Shown here: positions 5,839-13,526 of the stretch, in pieces | Numbering within the stretch: the stretch's first letter is position 1 | How the letters are laid out: each line of letters starts with the position of its first letter | Assembly: GCA_964432595.1 (NCBI GenBank) | Contig: CAYSOF010000048.1 | Coordinates: 1-17,280 of the forward strand | DNA: 17,280 nucleotides | From: DASYLJ01 sp964432595 | Lineage (GTDB): Bacteria > Desulfobacterota > Binatia > DP-6 | Reading direction: 5' to 3' | Made by a program: the position numbers and the translations under genes | Notes under the pieces: model-generated | What the model saw: only the letters and a program-made list of their open reading frames with translations | What the model was told of the DNA's origin: nothing | Databases searched by the model: none

Positions 5839-8800
5839 GCGACCTCACGATCGCCGGCGGCCGCTCGGCGGCGCGCGCGGTTGAAGACGCCGGCCAGACC
5901 CGAGTCGTCGATCGACGCGCCCGGCGCCGTCAGGATGTTCCGGAGCTCGTACTTCTCGGCGATCCGCCGCGCGGCGCGCGCTTCGTAGGGCGTATCGGTC
6001 GTCAGGTCCACCAGGTCGATCTCCGGGTGCCGCTGCCCGAGCCGGTCGATGCGTCCGTTGCGCTGCGCGTGCGTCTTGGCGGTGAGCGGTCGGTCGTATT
6101 GGACCAGCGTCTGCCCCCGCTGCAGGTTGAGCCCAGCCTCGCCCGCATCGCTCAGCACGAAGACGTCCACCGCCGGCGCGCCCTGCTCCGGCTGGAACCG
6201 GAGCCGCTTTCGATCGCGCTCCTTCGCCGCGTCGGCACCGGTCAGCGACTCCACGCGGTGCCCCGCCTCGGCGAGCGCCTCGGTGATCTCTCGAACGGCA
6301 TCGCGCCGATGCGCGAAGATCACCACCGGCTTGTCGCCCACCGGATGGTCCTTCAGGAGCGTCACCAGGTGCTGGATCTTCGCATTCTGCCCGCGCGGCG
6401 CCCCGTCGACCACTCGCGCGAGGGCCTGCTCCTTCGCCGCGCCCGGGTTGCGGCCGATCTCCTCCGCCAGCGCCTGCGGGTCCGCGCCCTTCGCCGCAAA
6501 GCGTTCGGGCGCGAGAACGCGCGCCGCGTCGACGTCGACCTCGCCGCGGCCCCGCGCTGCGCGCAGCCGGTCGACGGCCGTCATCACCTGCGCGTACCGC
6601 TCGGCCTGCGCCGGATGCAGAGGCACCGTCGCGGTCCGGCGGTTGACCTGATTCCCGTTCGGGATGTGCGCGGCGTAGATCCACGGGGCGACTTCGCGCT
6701 GGAGCGCCTCGGCAGCCGCCGTCGTGTTCACCCCGTAGCGGCGCTTCCACGCGGCGGCGTCGGCGTAGCGCCCGTCGGGATGCAGCTTGTCGAGCAGCGA
6801 GCGGAGCTCCGATACGTCATTCTTCACCGGGTCGGCCGAGCTGCTCATGTAGTACGGCGCGACGTCGGTCGCGGCCTGGACGATGCGCGACAGGACGGAG
6901 TCCGGCTTGCCGTCGCGATCGAGCAGCCCGTGCCCCTCGTCGACGGAAATCATCTGGTAGTCGATCCCGGCGGTCTTCCAGGCGTCGCGCATCAGCGTCG
7001 CGGCCTCGGCACGCGGTGCCGCCATCAGCCGCTCCTCCGCCGCCGCGGCGTCGACGCCAAGGTGTTTTGCGAGCACGTGCACCATGTCGTCCCGGAACGC
7101 CTGATGCGTGTGGACGACGGCATGCGTGTCGGCATCGCGGTGCTCGCCAAGGCGCTGGCCGCGATCGCCGCCCGGGTTCGCGGCCCAGCGCATCATCTTC
7201 GGGTCAACGAAGCGCGCGAACTCGCCGCCGAACTGCCCCTGGACGGCGGACGGCACCAGGAACAGACCCCGGCGCACACCGGTCGCTGGCGTCGCGCGTG
7301 CGTGCGCCAGCGCCCCGATCATCATCGACGTCTTCCCGCTGCCCGTGCCGGTCGCGTTCGCGAGCCGCTTCGCGCGCAGGAAGTGCTTGATCACGCGCTG
7401 CTGGTGGACGAAGCGCCCGTCGTACCGCTTGTCGGCCATGAGCTGCACCGGCGATCCCGGCCGGAAGTGCTGCGCCACGTTCGGCATGAGGCGCTGCAGC
7501 TGCTCTTCGAGGCGCTGCCCAAGCGTGTAGCGCTGGCCGACGCCGAGCTCGCGCCGGGTAGCCGCCGCCGGCGTCCCGCCGAGCAGCGAACCCTGTGCCT
7601 GTCGCTCTGCCGCTTCCAGGCTCGCCATCCGCTCGAGCTTCTGGGCCACGGAGCCGACGGCGTACCGCTTGTCGACGGTCCGGTTGCGCGCGGCATCGAG
7701 CCGCTGGCGCCGCTCGGCGAGGTGCGTCTCGCGCGCGGCCGGGTCCAGGTAGCCGGTATGCAGCTCGGCGTGCGCGATGTCCTGCGTCCCGATCCGCAGG
7801 GGCTGGTTCGTCAACGTGGTGTAGTGCCGATGGAAGTCGCGCAGGAAGCGTCCCTTCAGCTGGTCCTGCAGGGCCGCGTACGCCTGCGCGGTGCCGCCGA
7901 GCATCGTGACGTAGCTCGGCCAGTCGGGCGTGACGGCCTCGGCGCCGGCGAAGTGGTGCTGTTCCGCGATCGCGTTCCGTCGATGCGACCAGTCGAGCCA
8001 CGCCGCCGACGTCGTCTCACCGCCGAAGAGGCCGCCCTTCTCCGTCCGCGGCGGCTCGGGCCCGAGCTCGACCAGCCGCGCCTCGAGCGCCGCCTTGGCG
8101 GCCTCACCTGCCTTCGGCACCTTCGATGCGATCTCGGAGGCGAAGTACTGCCGCAGCGTGCGGCGCGCCTGGGACCCGAGCCCCCCGAGCGGTGCGAAGG
8201 CAACCATGGCGCGCGGATCGTGCGCGAGGGCCCGGAAGACCGCCTCGTGCGTGTCGGGGTGATCCAGGTCGATCGCCTGCGCGTTCAACGGCGCGTGGCT
8301 CGGGGCACCGGTCCGCCGGAAGTACGCCTCGACCAGCGCGTTGACCCGATCGGCGTGCGCCGAGGCCTTCACCGCGTGGTGCGCCTGCGTCTCCACGGGC
8401 TTGCCGTCGGGCCCGATTTTCGGCGTGCCGTCCTTCTCGAGGACGGGGATCATCACCGGCTTCCCGTTCTCGGCGGTCGGCACGCGCGCCGGCAGGATCG
8501 CATTGACGGCCTCGCCGAACGCCTGCCGGTGCTGGGCCGGCACGTCGAGCACCTTCGCCGCGAGGTCCGCCGCGATGTCGTCCAGGTGATCGCCGCTCGC
8601 CGCCCGCCGCGCGATGTGCTCCTCGACGTCGCCACGGACATCGCCGGCGTCGCCGACGGCGCTGAACGGCTTCAGGCGCGCCGTGAGGCTCTCCGGCTCG
8701 AAGCCCTGCGCCGCGTTCAGCGTGGTCGCGGTGCGCACGATCGTGCCTTTCGGCTGCCACCCGTCCTGGTCCTGCTCGCCGCGCTTGATCGCGAGCACAT

Positions 8801-11144
8801 CGTTCGTCAGCTGCAGGTGGTCGGCGTCGACCGGCGCCACCAGCTTGTCGAAGGCACTCCGCCGCACCGTGGCGAAGTGGTTCGTCCCGTCGCTGGTGAT
8901 CTCGTAGTCCTCACGGCCGAGGCCGAGCGCGCGCATCTGTCGGATCGCCGTCTCGCTGTCGACGGGTCCCAGCGTCGTGTGGATCTCCGATGGGGGCTTC
9001 TCCGAGAGCGCGTAGGCTAGCGCGGCGGTGGCTTCGTACTCGCCGAGCGCCTGCCCCATCGTCTGCCGCGCCGCCTCGAGGTGCGCCTGGCGCGCATCGT
9101 TCGCCGCGATCGCGACGGCGAGGTCCGCCGGACTCGACAGGTGCTGCATCGCCGCGTCGGCGGCGTCGAGCGCCGTCGTCATCTCCGCGATGCGCGCCTC
9201 GGCCTGCGCCACGTGCTCGGCCACGTGGTAGTCCCCGAGGTCCGACGCCATCTGCCGCAGGCTCCGGGCATCCTCGTGCTGGCGGAGCACGTGCGCGACC
9301 AGCTGCGCCGCGCCGGCGGCGCCGAGCACGTCAACGACCTCGCGCCGCAGGAGGGGCGTCTTCACCGACGCGAGCGCCGCGGTGTTGAGCGCGTTGTAGG
9401 CGCCCGCCGACAGGTGGCGCTCGAGCGCCCGGTGCAGGTCCGGCTGATCATACTGCTCGGTGAACTGGCCACCGCGGCCCAACAGGAGCTCGGGGCTCTC
9501 GACGGCGTCGAGAAACGCCCGGGTCGCGCGCTCGTGGACCTCGCGCACCAGGCCGCGCTCGGCCTCCGCGCGCATCGCCGGCGTCACCGCGCCCGTCTCG
9601 GTGAAGTAGCCCGAGCCGAAGAGCCGCGCGTCGTCGTGGCCGTCGACGCCGTCCGCCAGGTCGCGCTCCATGGCGCGGATCGCCTTGTCATGCGCGAGCA
9701 GCTCGAGCACGGCCTCCGGATCGACGACGGGGCGCACGGGTGTCGCGGCATCGTCCCGGCCTGCGGCCCGACGGCGCGCCTGCTGCCGTTCCCGCGCCTG
9801 GCCAGCCCGCTCGAGCGCCGCGCGGTAGCGGTCGACCCCCTCCTGCCCCTGTGCAGCGAGGATCTCCGTCTCACGATCGGCCTGGGCGCGCGCGCGGAGC
9901 GTGGCCTGCTCGCCGGCGATCGCCGGCGCCGCGCTTTCCCCCGCCATCACCGCCAGGTCGATCATCTGCTGCTGGAGGTACTCGCGCGACAATGCCAGCA
10001 GGTGCGCACGCTGCTCGAGCGCCGCCAGGGCCTCCGGCGGCGACAGCGACGGGTCCTGTTCGGCCGCGGCACGATAGGCGGTGCGTGCGACGTCGAGCTG
10101 CCGGACGGTCTCCTCTTCGGACGCGCTCACCGTTGCCAGCTCGCCGCGCACCGACGCGCGGCGCCCGGCGAGATCCTCCGGCGTGATGGACGCCGCGTCG
10201 CGCAGGAGCTCAGCCATGCGCAGCTGCGCGCGCGCGTCCTCGACGCGGGCCTGGAGGACCGGGTCGTCCGGATCATCTGCGGCCGCGACATGGCGCTCGG
10301 CCTCGGCGAGCTCGGCCCGGAGCTCGCCGACGTCGGCAGCGGCCGCTGCGGCGCGGAGCTGCACGTCGGATGCGGCACGCGTGTCGCTCTGGAACCCCTT
10401 GCCCCGTGGCGTCGCCGGGGGATCGAGCACGTCGGTGAGACCGACGGCGTCCGGATCGTCCGTGGACAGGGGCAGACGCCCAACGGCAGCCCCGGCGCGC
10501 TCGCGATCGCGCAGGAGCTGCTGCCGGCTCGCCTCGAGGACCGCGCGCGCGCGGCGGTACCGGCGCCCGCCATCCACCGCCTCGTCGGCCGCCGGCGTCC
10601 AGCCAAGCGCCGCCGACACCTTCTCGACGAACTGTGCGCGCTTCGCCTCGAGCGCCGCTGTGGCCTTGACCTTCGCCGCCGCGCGCGCGGAGGTCTGCGC
10701 ATCCTCCGCGGCCCGCGCCTCCGGCGACAAGGCCGCCCGTCGCGCGACCTCGCGCGCTGCATGCTCCTTGGCCGCGGCACGCTTCGCGCTCGCGCGCTCC
10801 TTCGCCTGCGCCTTGTGCTCGGCCGGGCTCTTGACGCCGGTGAGCTTCAGGTAGTTCAGCTTGCCGCCGGCGCCGCCGACCACGTGAAACACGCCGCGCT
10901 CCGTGGCCGACTCGCGGATTTTGACCGGCGTGCCCGTCGTCCCCGGGCCGTTCGGATGCACGGTGATCCAGCGCTCGCCCTGCGCGGTGGTGGCCCCTTC
11001 CGCCTTGAAGAAGTCGGCCGGCACGCGCAGCGAGACCGAGAACAACAGCGGCACGCGTGCGCCTCCGGCGCGCTCCTCCTCGGCGAGCGCGATCGCGGGC
11101 ACGGAAAGCATCCGGGCCCGGCGCAGGATCAGGCGGTGGCCCAT
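5835..11144 (-). CDS. Giant Snf2-type SF2 helicase, polyvalent-like
   Basis: The product has 1769 residues and starts at ATG 11144, four bases after the previous stop. The helicase core is C-terminal. Walker A is GTGSGKT (1266-1272, Lys1271), motif II is VDEGH (Asp1402, Glu1403, His1405), motif III-like is MSSSADP, motif V is VLSDAGEAGLNLQ, and motif VI is QRNGRIDRLGQRH (1694-1706). The QxxxRxxRxGQ form of motif VI is typical of Swi2/Snf2 ATPases, which translocate on double-stranded DNA. The N-terminus has RWITVHPNGPG (58-68) and VVGGAGGKLNYLKL (88-101), a module I recall from very large phage and mobile-element proteins. Residues about 105-450 are coiled coil, Ala/Arg/Glu rich; the middle is helical and unrecognised. 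I see no methylase or nuclease motif. It may remodel or protect incoming DNA, or act in packaging; the location amid head genes favours a late or packaged protein. Confidence 0.85.
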   Translation of the reverse strand: MGHRLILRRARMLSVPAIALAEEERAGGARVPLLFSVSLRVPADFFKAEGATTAQGERWITVHPNGPGTTGTPVKIRESATERGVFHVVGGAGGKLNYLKLTGVKSPAEHKAQAKERASAKRAAAKEHAAREVARRAALSPEARAAEDAQTSARAAAKVKATAALEAKRAQFVEKVSAALGWTPAADEAVDGGRRYRRARAVLEASRQQLLRDRERAGAAVGRLPLSTDDPDAVGLTDVLDPPATPRGKGFQSDTRAASDVQLRAAAAAADVGELRAELAEAERHVAAADDPDDPVLQARVEDARAQLRMAELLRDAASITPEDLAGRRASVRGELATVSASEEETVRQLDVARTAYRAAAEQDPSLSPPEALAALEQRAHLLALSREYLQQQMIDLAVMAGESAAPAIAGEQATLRARAQADRETEILAAQGQEGVDRYRAALERAGQARERQQARRRAAGRDDAATPVRPVVDPEAVLELLAHDKAIRAMERDLADGVDGHDDARLFGSGYFTETGAVTPAMRAEAERGLVREVHERATRAFLDAVESPELLLGRGGQFTEQYDQPDLHRALERHLSAGAYNALNTAALASVKTPLLRREVVDVLGAAGAAQLVAHVLRQHEDARSLRQMASDLGDYHVAEHVAQAEARIAEMTTALDAADAAMQHLSSPADLAVAIAANDARQAHLEAARQTMGQALGEYEATAALAYALSEKPPSEIHTTLGPVDSETAIRQMRALGLGREDYEITSDGTNHFATVRRSAFDKLVAPVDADHLQLTNDVLAIKRGEQDQDGWQPKGTIVRTATTLNAAQGFEPESLTARLKPFSAVGDAGDVRGDVEEHIARRAASGDHLDDIAADLAAKVLDVPAQHRQAFGEAVNAILPARVPTAENGKPVMIPVLEKDGTPKIGPDGKPVETQAHHAVKASAHADRVNALVEAYFRRTGAPSHAPLNAQAIDLDHPDTHEAVFRALAHDPRAMVAFAPLGGLGSQARRTLRQYFASEIASKVPKAGEAAKAALEARLVELGPEPPRTEKGGLFGGETTSAAWLDWSHRRNAIAEQHHFAGAEAVTPDWPSYVTMLGGTAQAYAALQDQLKGRFLRDFHRHYTTLTNQPLRIGTQDIAHAELHTGYLDPAARETHLAERRQRLDAARNRTVDKRYAVGSVAQKLERMASLEAAERQAQGSLLGGTPAAATRRELGVGQRYTLGQRLEEQLQRLMPNVAQHFRPGSPVQLMADKRYDGRFVHQQRVIKHFLRAKRLANATGTGSGKTSMMIGALAHARATPATGVRRGLFLVPSAVQGQFGGEFARFVDPKMMRWAANPGGDRGQRLGEHRDADTHAVVHTHQAFRDDMVHVLAKHLGVDAAAAEERLMAAPRAEAATLMRDAWKTAGIDYQMISVDEGHGLLDRDGKPDSVLSRIVQAATDVAPYYMSSSADPVKNDVSELRSLLDKLHPDGRYADAAAWKRRYGVNTTAAAEALQREVAPWIYAAHIPNGNQVNRRTATVPLHPAQAERYAQVMTAVDRLRAARGRGEVDVDAARVLAPERFAAKGADPQALAEEIGRNPGAAKEQALARVVDGAPRGQNAKIQHLVTLLKDHPVGDKPVVIFAHRRDAVREITEALAEAGHRVESLTGADAAKERDRKRLRFQPEQGAPAVDVFVLSDAGEAGLNLQRGQTLVQYDRPLTAKTHAQRNGRIDRLGQRHPEIDLVDLTTDTPYEARAARRIAEKYELRNILTAPGASIDDSGLAGVFNRARRRAAAGDREVA

Positions 11145-11148
11145 CCGC

Positions 11149-11487
11149 TCAGACGCGGCCGCTGTACGTCGCTCCGACGAGGCCGCTCGTCAGCTGCTTC
11201 AGGATGAAGAACACGTACTTCGCGCCTTGGTTGAGCAGGACCACCTTGTTGGCCGCTACGTTCGTCGCGATCACCTCGCCAAGGTTGGGCCGGTCGATGT
11301 TCGAGATTTCGACGTCGACCTGCAGGCCGGACAGGCTCGAGCCGTAGATGTGCAGCGAGCCGAGCGAGAAGTCGGAGATGTCGAGCGCCTCACTGCGGAA
11401 CGGCAGCCCCCCGAACGCCGCCGCCGCCTGCAGCCGGACGAGCTCGTGGGTCACCGTGTGGTTTCGCGGACTGAGCTTGATCGCCAT
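11149..11487 (-). CDS. Hypothetical beta-rich phage protein
   Basis: The product has 112 residues. ATG 11487 is preferred over the in-frame ATG 11520 because GGGGAGGGGAAGAGGCG lies directly in front and the protein then begins MAIKLSPRNHTVTHELVR. The body alternates strand-like segments (FSLGSLHIYGSSLSGLQVDV, VVLLNQGAKYVFFILK). It has no cysteines and no obvious catalytic residues. No family is recognised. The 5' end lies inside the 3' part of the preceding gene, and its stop is followed four bases later by the helicase start. A small structural or helicase-associated protein is possible, without direct evidence. Confidence 0.65.
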   Translation of the reverse strand: MAIKLSPRNHTVTHELVRLQAAAAFGGLPFRSEALDISDFSLGSLHIYGSSLSGLQVDVEISNIDRPNLGEVIATNVAANKVVLLNQGAKYVFFILKQLTSGLVGATYSGRV

Positions 11488-11710
11488 CGCCTCTTCCCCT
11501 CCCCGAAGCCCCGCCGCCATACCGCGGGTAGGCCCGAACGAACGTCTCGGCGTCGGCCGCCACGCCGATCACCACCTCGTACCGCGGCGGCGAGAACCGT
11601 CGGCGCAGCGTCGCGAGCAGCTGCGCGACGTCCTCGTCGGCCCCGAGCTCGCGCACGGGCTGCACTACGGCCCCGCGATCGCGGTCCCGCACTACGACGA
11701 ACTGCTTCAC
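11390..11710 (-). CDS. Small hypothetical protein with 3' end overlapping the next gene
   Basis: The product has 106 residues and starts at GTG 11710, overlapping the TGA of the InPase/RelA gene (GTGA), with GGAGG four bases upstream. Residues 1-66 look like a small alpha/beta domain (KQFVVVRDRDRGAVVQPVRE, VAQLLATLRRRFSPPRYEVV, ETFVRAYPRY). After about residue 66 the sequence turns Gly/Arg/Ala rich (GGGASGRGRGDGD). From 11487 on it shares bases with the next gene in another frame, so the tail may carry little function. The core is unrecognised. An error that removed an earlier stop would also produce this picture. Confidence 0.55.
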   Translation of the reverse strand: MKQFVVVRDRDRGAVVQPVRELGADEDVAQLLATLRRRFSPPRYEVVIGVAADAETFVRAYPRYGGGASGRGRGDGDQAQSAKPHGDPRARPAAGGGGVRGAAVPQ

Positions 11711-13170
11711 GATGCCTCCAGGGTGCCGACCTGCTGCTCGACGATCGGCGGCACCTCCGGTGGTGGCGCCGCGCCGTCCGCCGACGGATCGCCGTCCTGC
11801 GCGGCGTAGTAGTCGGACATCGCGCGCAGGTACGCTCGCGCCTCCGGTGGCGGCTGCGCACCGGCGTGCTGGCGGTGCGTGAGCTCGTGCACGAACTCCG
11901 CCCACCGCGTCTGGCGCTCGGTGCGCAGCTGGATCTCGACGGCCTGGCCCTGGACGGTCACGACCAGGTGATAGCCGCGGTAGCGGAGGCCTTCCCGCGG
12001 ACGCGTGAGAAAGTCCTGCTCCGATCGCACGGTGAAGAGCCGCTTCACCCGTGGGACAGCGGTCTGCTGATCCGGGATCGACGACAGCGTGAGCCGCACG
12101 GACGCCAGGTCCTCGAGCTCGCCGTCGGCACCGGCGGCACGACGCGCCACCCCCGCCGTCTCGCAGAGTCGGCCCGCCACCAGCACGCCGGGAAACGCCT
12201 GCGTGAGCGTCTCGACGACGCTGACGAGCGCCGGGGCCGCGGCGGCCAGCGCACCACCGAGCTCGCGATGCGGCACGTCGGTCGCTTTCGGATCGGGCGG
12301 CGGCTCGCTTCGCTGGCCGCGGAAGCGCATGACGTGCCCCGCTGCCTTGGTGGCCTGCGCCTTCACGAACGGCAGGAATCGCAGGGGCGCGCTCGCCTTT
12401 GCGTAGGCGACGACGTCGCCGCGCACCGCATGGGCGCCGAGCTTCGTCGCCCGGACGTGCTCCTTGAACTCGTCCCACGGCAGCGCGTCCATCTGATCGA
12501 AGAACCGCGCGTCGTCGTAGTGCGCCCGAAAGCACGCGCGCGCTGCCGCCGCGCTCTCGAAGCCGATCAGACACTTCTGCTCGTCGCGCTCGCGGAACTC
12601 CGGGGGCTTGCGCGTGTGGATCACATAGACGGTCGTCCCACGCACGAGCTCCGACGTCGCGAGCGGCCCCAGGAAGACGTCGACCTGGTCGCCGTCGAGG
12701 CCGATGGTGCCACGCACGTAGCCGTACGGCTGCTGCATGGTCGTCTCGCCGTGCCGATCAGCGAAGGGGTCGTACCAGCGTCGCACCGAGCCCACGCGGT
12801 TTTCGATCGAGATGTGGAGGCCGTCGACCCACCGGCGCCCGTGCAGGGGCCGCGACTTGAGCAGCGCACCCTCAAGCGCGATCAGCTCGCCGATCATGGC
12901 CGCCCGCGCCTTCACGATCGCCGCGCGCCGCGGATCGTCGCACGCGAGCGTCGGGAGCTCGTCGTCGTCGATGTGGATCAGATCCTTCTCGATGGCCGCG
13001 CGCCGGGTGGCGAGGCGCGCGACGACGTCGTCGCCGTCCGGCGGATCGGCGTCGTCCGGCTGCTCGAGTGCCGCCTTCACGACGCCGACCGGGTCTTGGA
13101 CAGACGCGGCGACCACGTCCGTCGAGCGCCACAGCAGGCGCCGGGCGCGCGCGCGGAGCATCAGATTCAT
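11707..13170 (-). CDS. InPase-like plus RelA/SpoT-like fusion protein
   Basis: The product has 487 residues and starts at ATG 13170 in an ATGA overlap with the previous gene. Residues about 118-245 match the phage InPase (inorganic pyrophosphatase-like) domain: HISIENRVGSVRRW, the YGYVRGTIG strand, and DGDQVDVFLGP (159-169), whose D-x-D-x-x-D resembles the metal site of soluble pyrophosphatases. Then follow VYVIHTRKPPEF and FDQMDALPWDEFKEHV. Residues about 310-437 resemble the RelA/SpoT nucleotidyltransferase: DLASVRL (Asp354, Arg359) for the D-x-x-G-x-R motif, YRGYHLVV (397-404) for the G loop, and VEIQLRT (411-417, Glu412) with WAEFVHEL. The ATP-side R-x-K-x3-S-x3-K motif appears as RLCETAGVARR (334-344), with Cys for the first Lys and Gly for Ser, so activity is uncertain. 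The N-terminal 110 residues are helical and unrecognised. It is probably a late-expressed effector acting on host nucleotide pools. Confidence 0.8.
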   Translation of the reverse strand: MNLMLRARARRLLWRSTDVVAASVQDPVGVVKAALEQPDDADPPDGDDVVARLATRRAAIEKDLIHIDDDELPTLACDDPRRAAIVKARAAMIGELIALEGALLKSRPLHGRRWVDGLHISIENRVGSVRRWYDPFADRHGETTMQQPYGYVRGTIGLDGDQVDVFLGPLATSELVRGTTVYVIHTRKPPEFRERDEQKCLIGFESAAAARACFRAHYDDARFFDQMDALPWDEFKEHVRATKLGAHAVRGDVVAYAKASAPLRFLPFVKAQATKAAGHVMRFRGQRSEPPPDPKATDVPHRELGGALAAAAPALVSVVETLTQAFPGVLVAGRLCETAGVARRAAGADGELEDLASVRLTLSSIPDQQTAVPRVKRLFTVRSEQDFLTRPREGLRYRGYHLVVTVQGQAVEIQLRTERQTRWAEFVHELTHRQHAGAQPPPEARAYLRAMSDYYAAQDGDPSADGAAPPPEVPPIVEQQVGTLEAS

Positions 13171-13526
13171 GCCGCCCGCCCTCGATGCGCCCGCGCGCGG
13201 TCGAGCCCCGGTCGGCCGCTCTCGGCGATCCGGTAGACCCGGCGCACCACCGCCGTCCGCCCCAGCAACCGGCGACGGATCTGTGCGGGGTCATAGTCGA
13301 ACAGCTCGCACAGCCGCACGAAGGTGAACGGCCCGAAGACGCTCTCCGACCGCATCCAGGCCTGCGCAGCTCGGGAGCCACGCCCGGCCAACGTGATCCC
13401 GTCTGCGAAGATCGCGAAGAGCAGCCGCCGCTCGCCCGATTCCACGGCGGTTGGCGGCTCGAACCACTGCGCCGGCATGATTGTCTCCGGCTCGAAGAGC
13501 GGGGCCTGCTCGTGGAGGTCAGCCAC
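13167..13526 (-). CDS. Small protein with helix-turn-helix-like C-terminal region
   Basis: The product has 119 residues from GTG 13526, which overlaps the RadC-like gene by eight bases. The longer in-frame opening to 13640 is rejected because it overlaps 120 bases of that gene and encodes Arg/Pro-rich shadow sequence. An ATG downstream (MPAQWFEPP) is an alternative start. The centre reads ERRLLFAIFADGI, then AAQAWMRSES and FGPFTFVRLCELFDYDPAQIRRRLLG. This order (R-LL-A-x-D, A-x-x-W, PF-F-x-x-C-x-x-L-x-x-D-P-x-x-x-R-x-x-L) is familiar to me from small uncharacterised bacterial and phage proteins with a helix-turn-helix-like end. It could regulate late genes or bind DNA during packaging; the sequence does not decide. 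Its TGA overlaps the next ATG. Confidence 0.68.
   Translation of the reverse strand: MADLHEQAPLFEPETIMPAQWFEPPTAVESGERRLLFAIFADGITLAGRGSRAAQAWMRSESVFGPFTFVRLCELFDYDPAQIRRRLLGRTAVVRRVYRIAESGRPGLDRARAHRGRAA

Noticed and set aside
6027..9020. Long plus-strand open frame opposite the helicase gene
   Set aside because: The minus strand has complete helicase motifs here; the plus-strand frame has no motif and no ribosome binding site.
11451..11861. Alternative minus-strand frame across the end of the InPase/RelA gene
   Set aside because: Its product is a low-complexity Arg-rich chain, while other frames here encode sensible proteins with coupled starts.
11878..11892. HELTH, an HExxH zinc-protease-like motif in the InPase/RelA protein
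   Set aside because: It lies in WAEFVHELTH, which aligns with the W-A-E-x-x-H end of the RelA/SpoT domain after VEIQLRT. No further protease features follow, so it is probably a coincidence.
10903..13236. Long plus-strand open frame opposite the InPase/RelA and helicase genes
   Set aside because: It is the antisense shadow of minus-strand genes with recognisable domains and crosses several gene borders.
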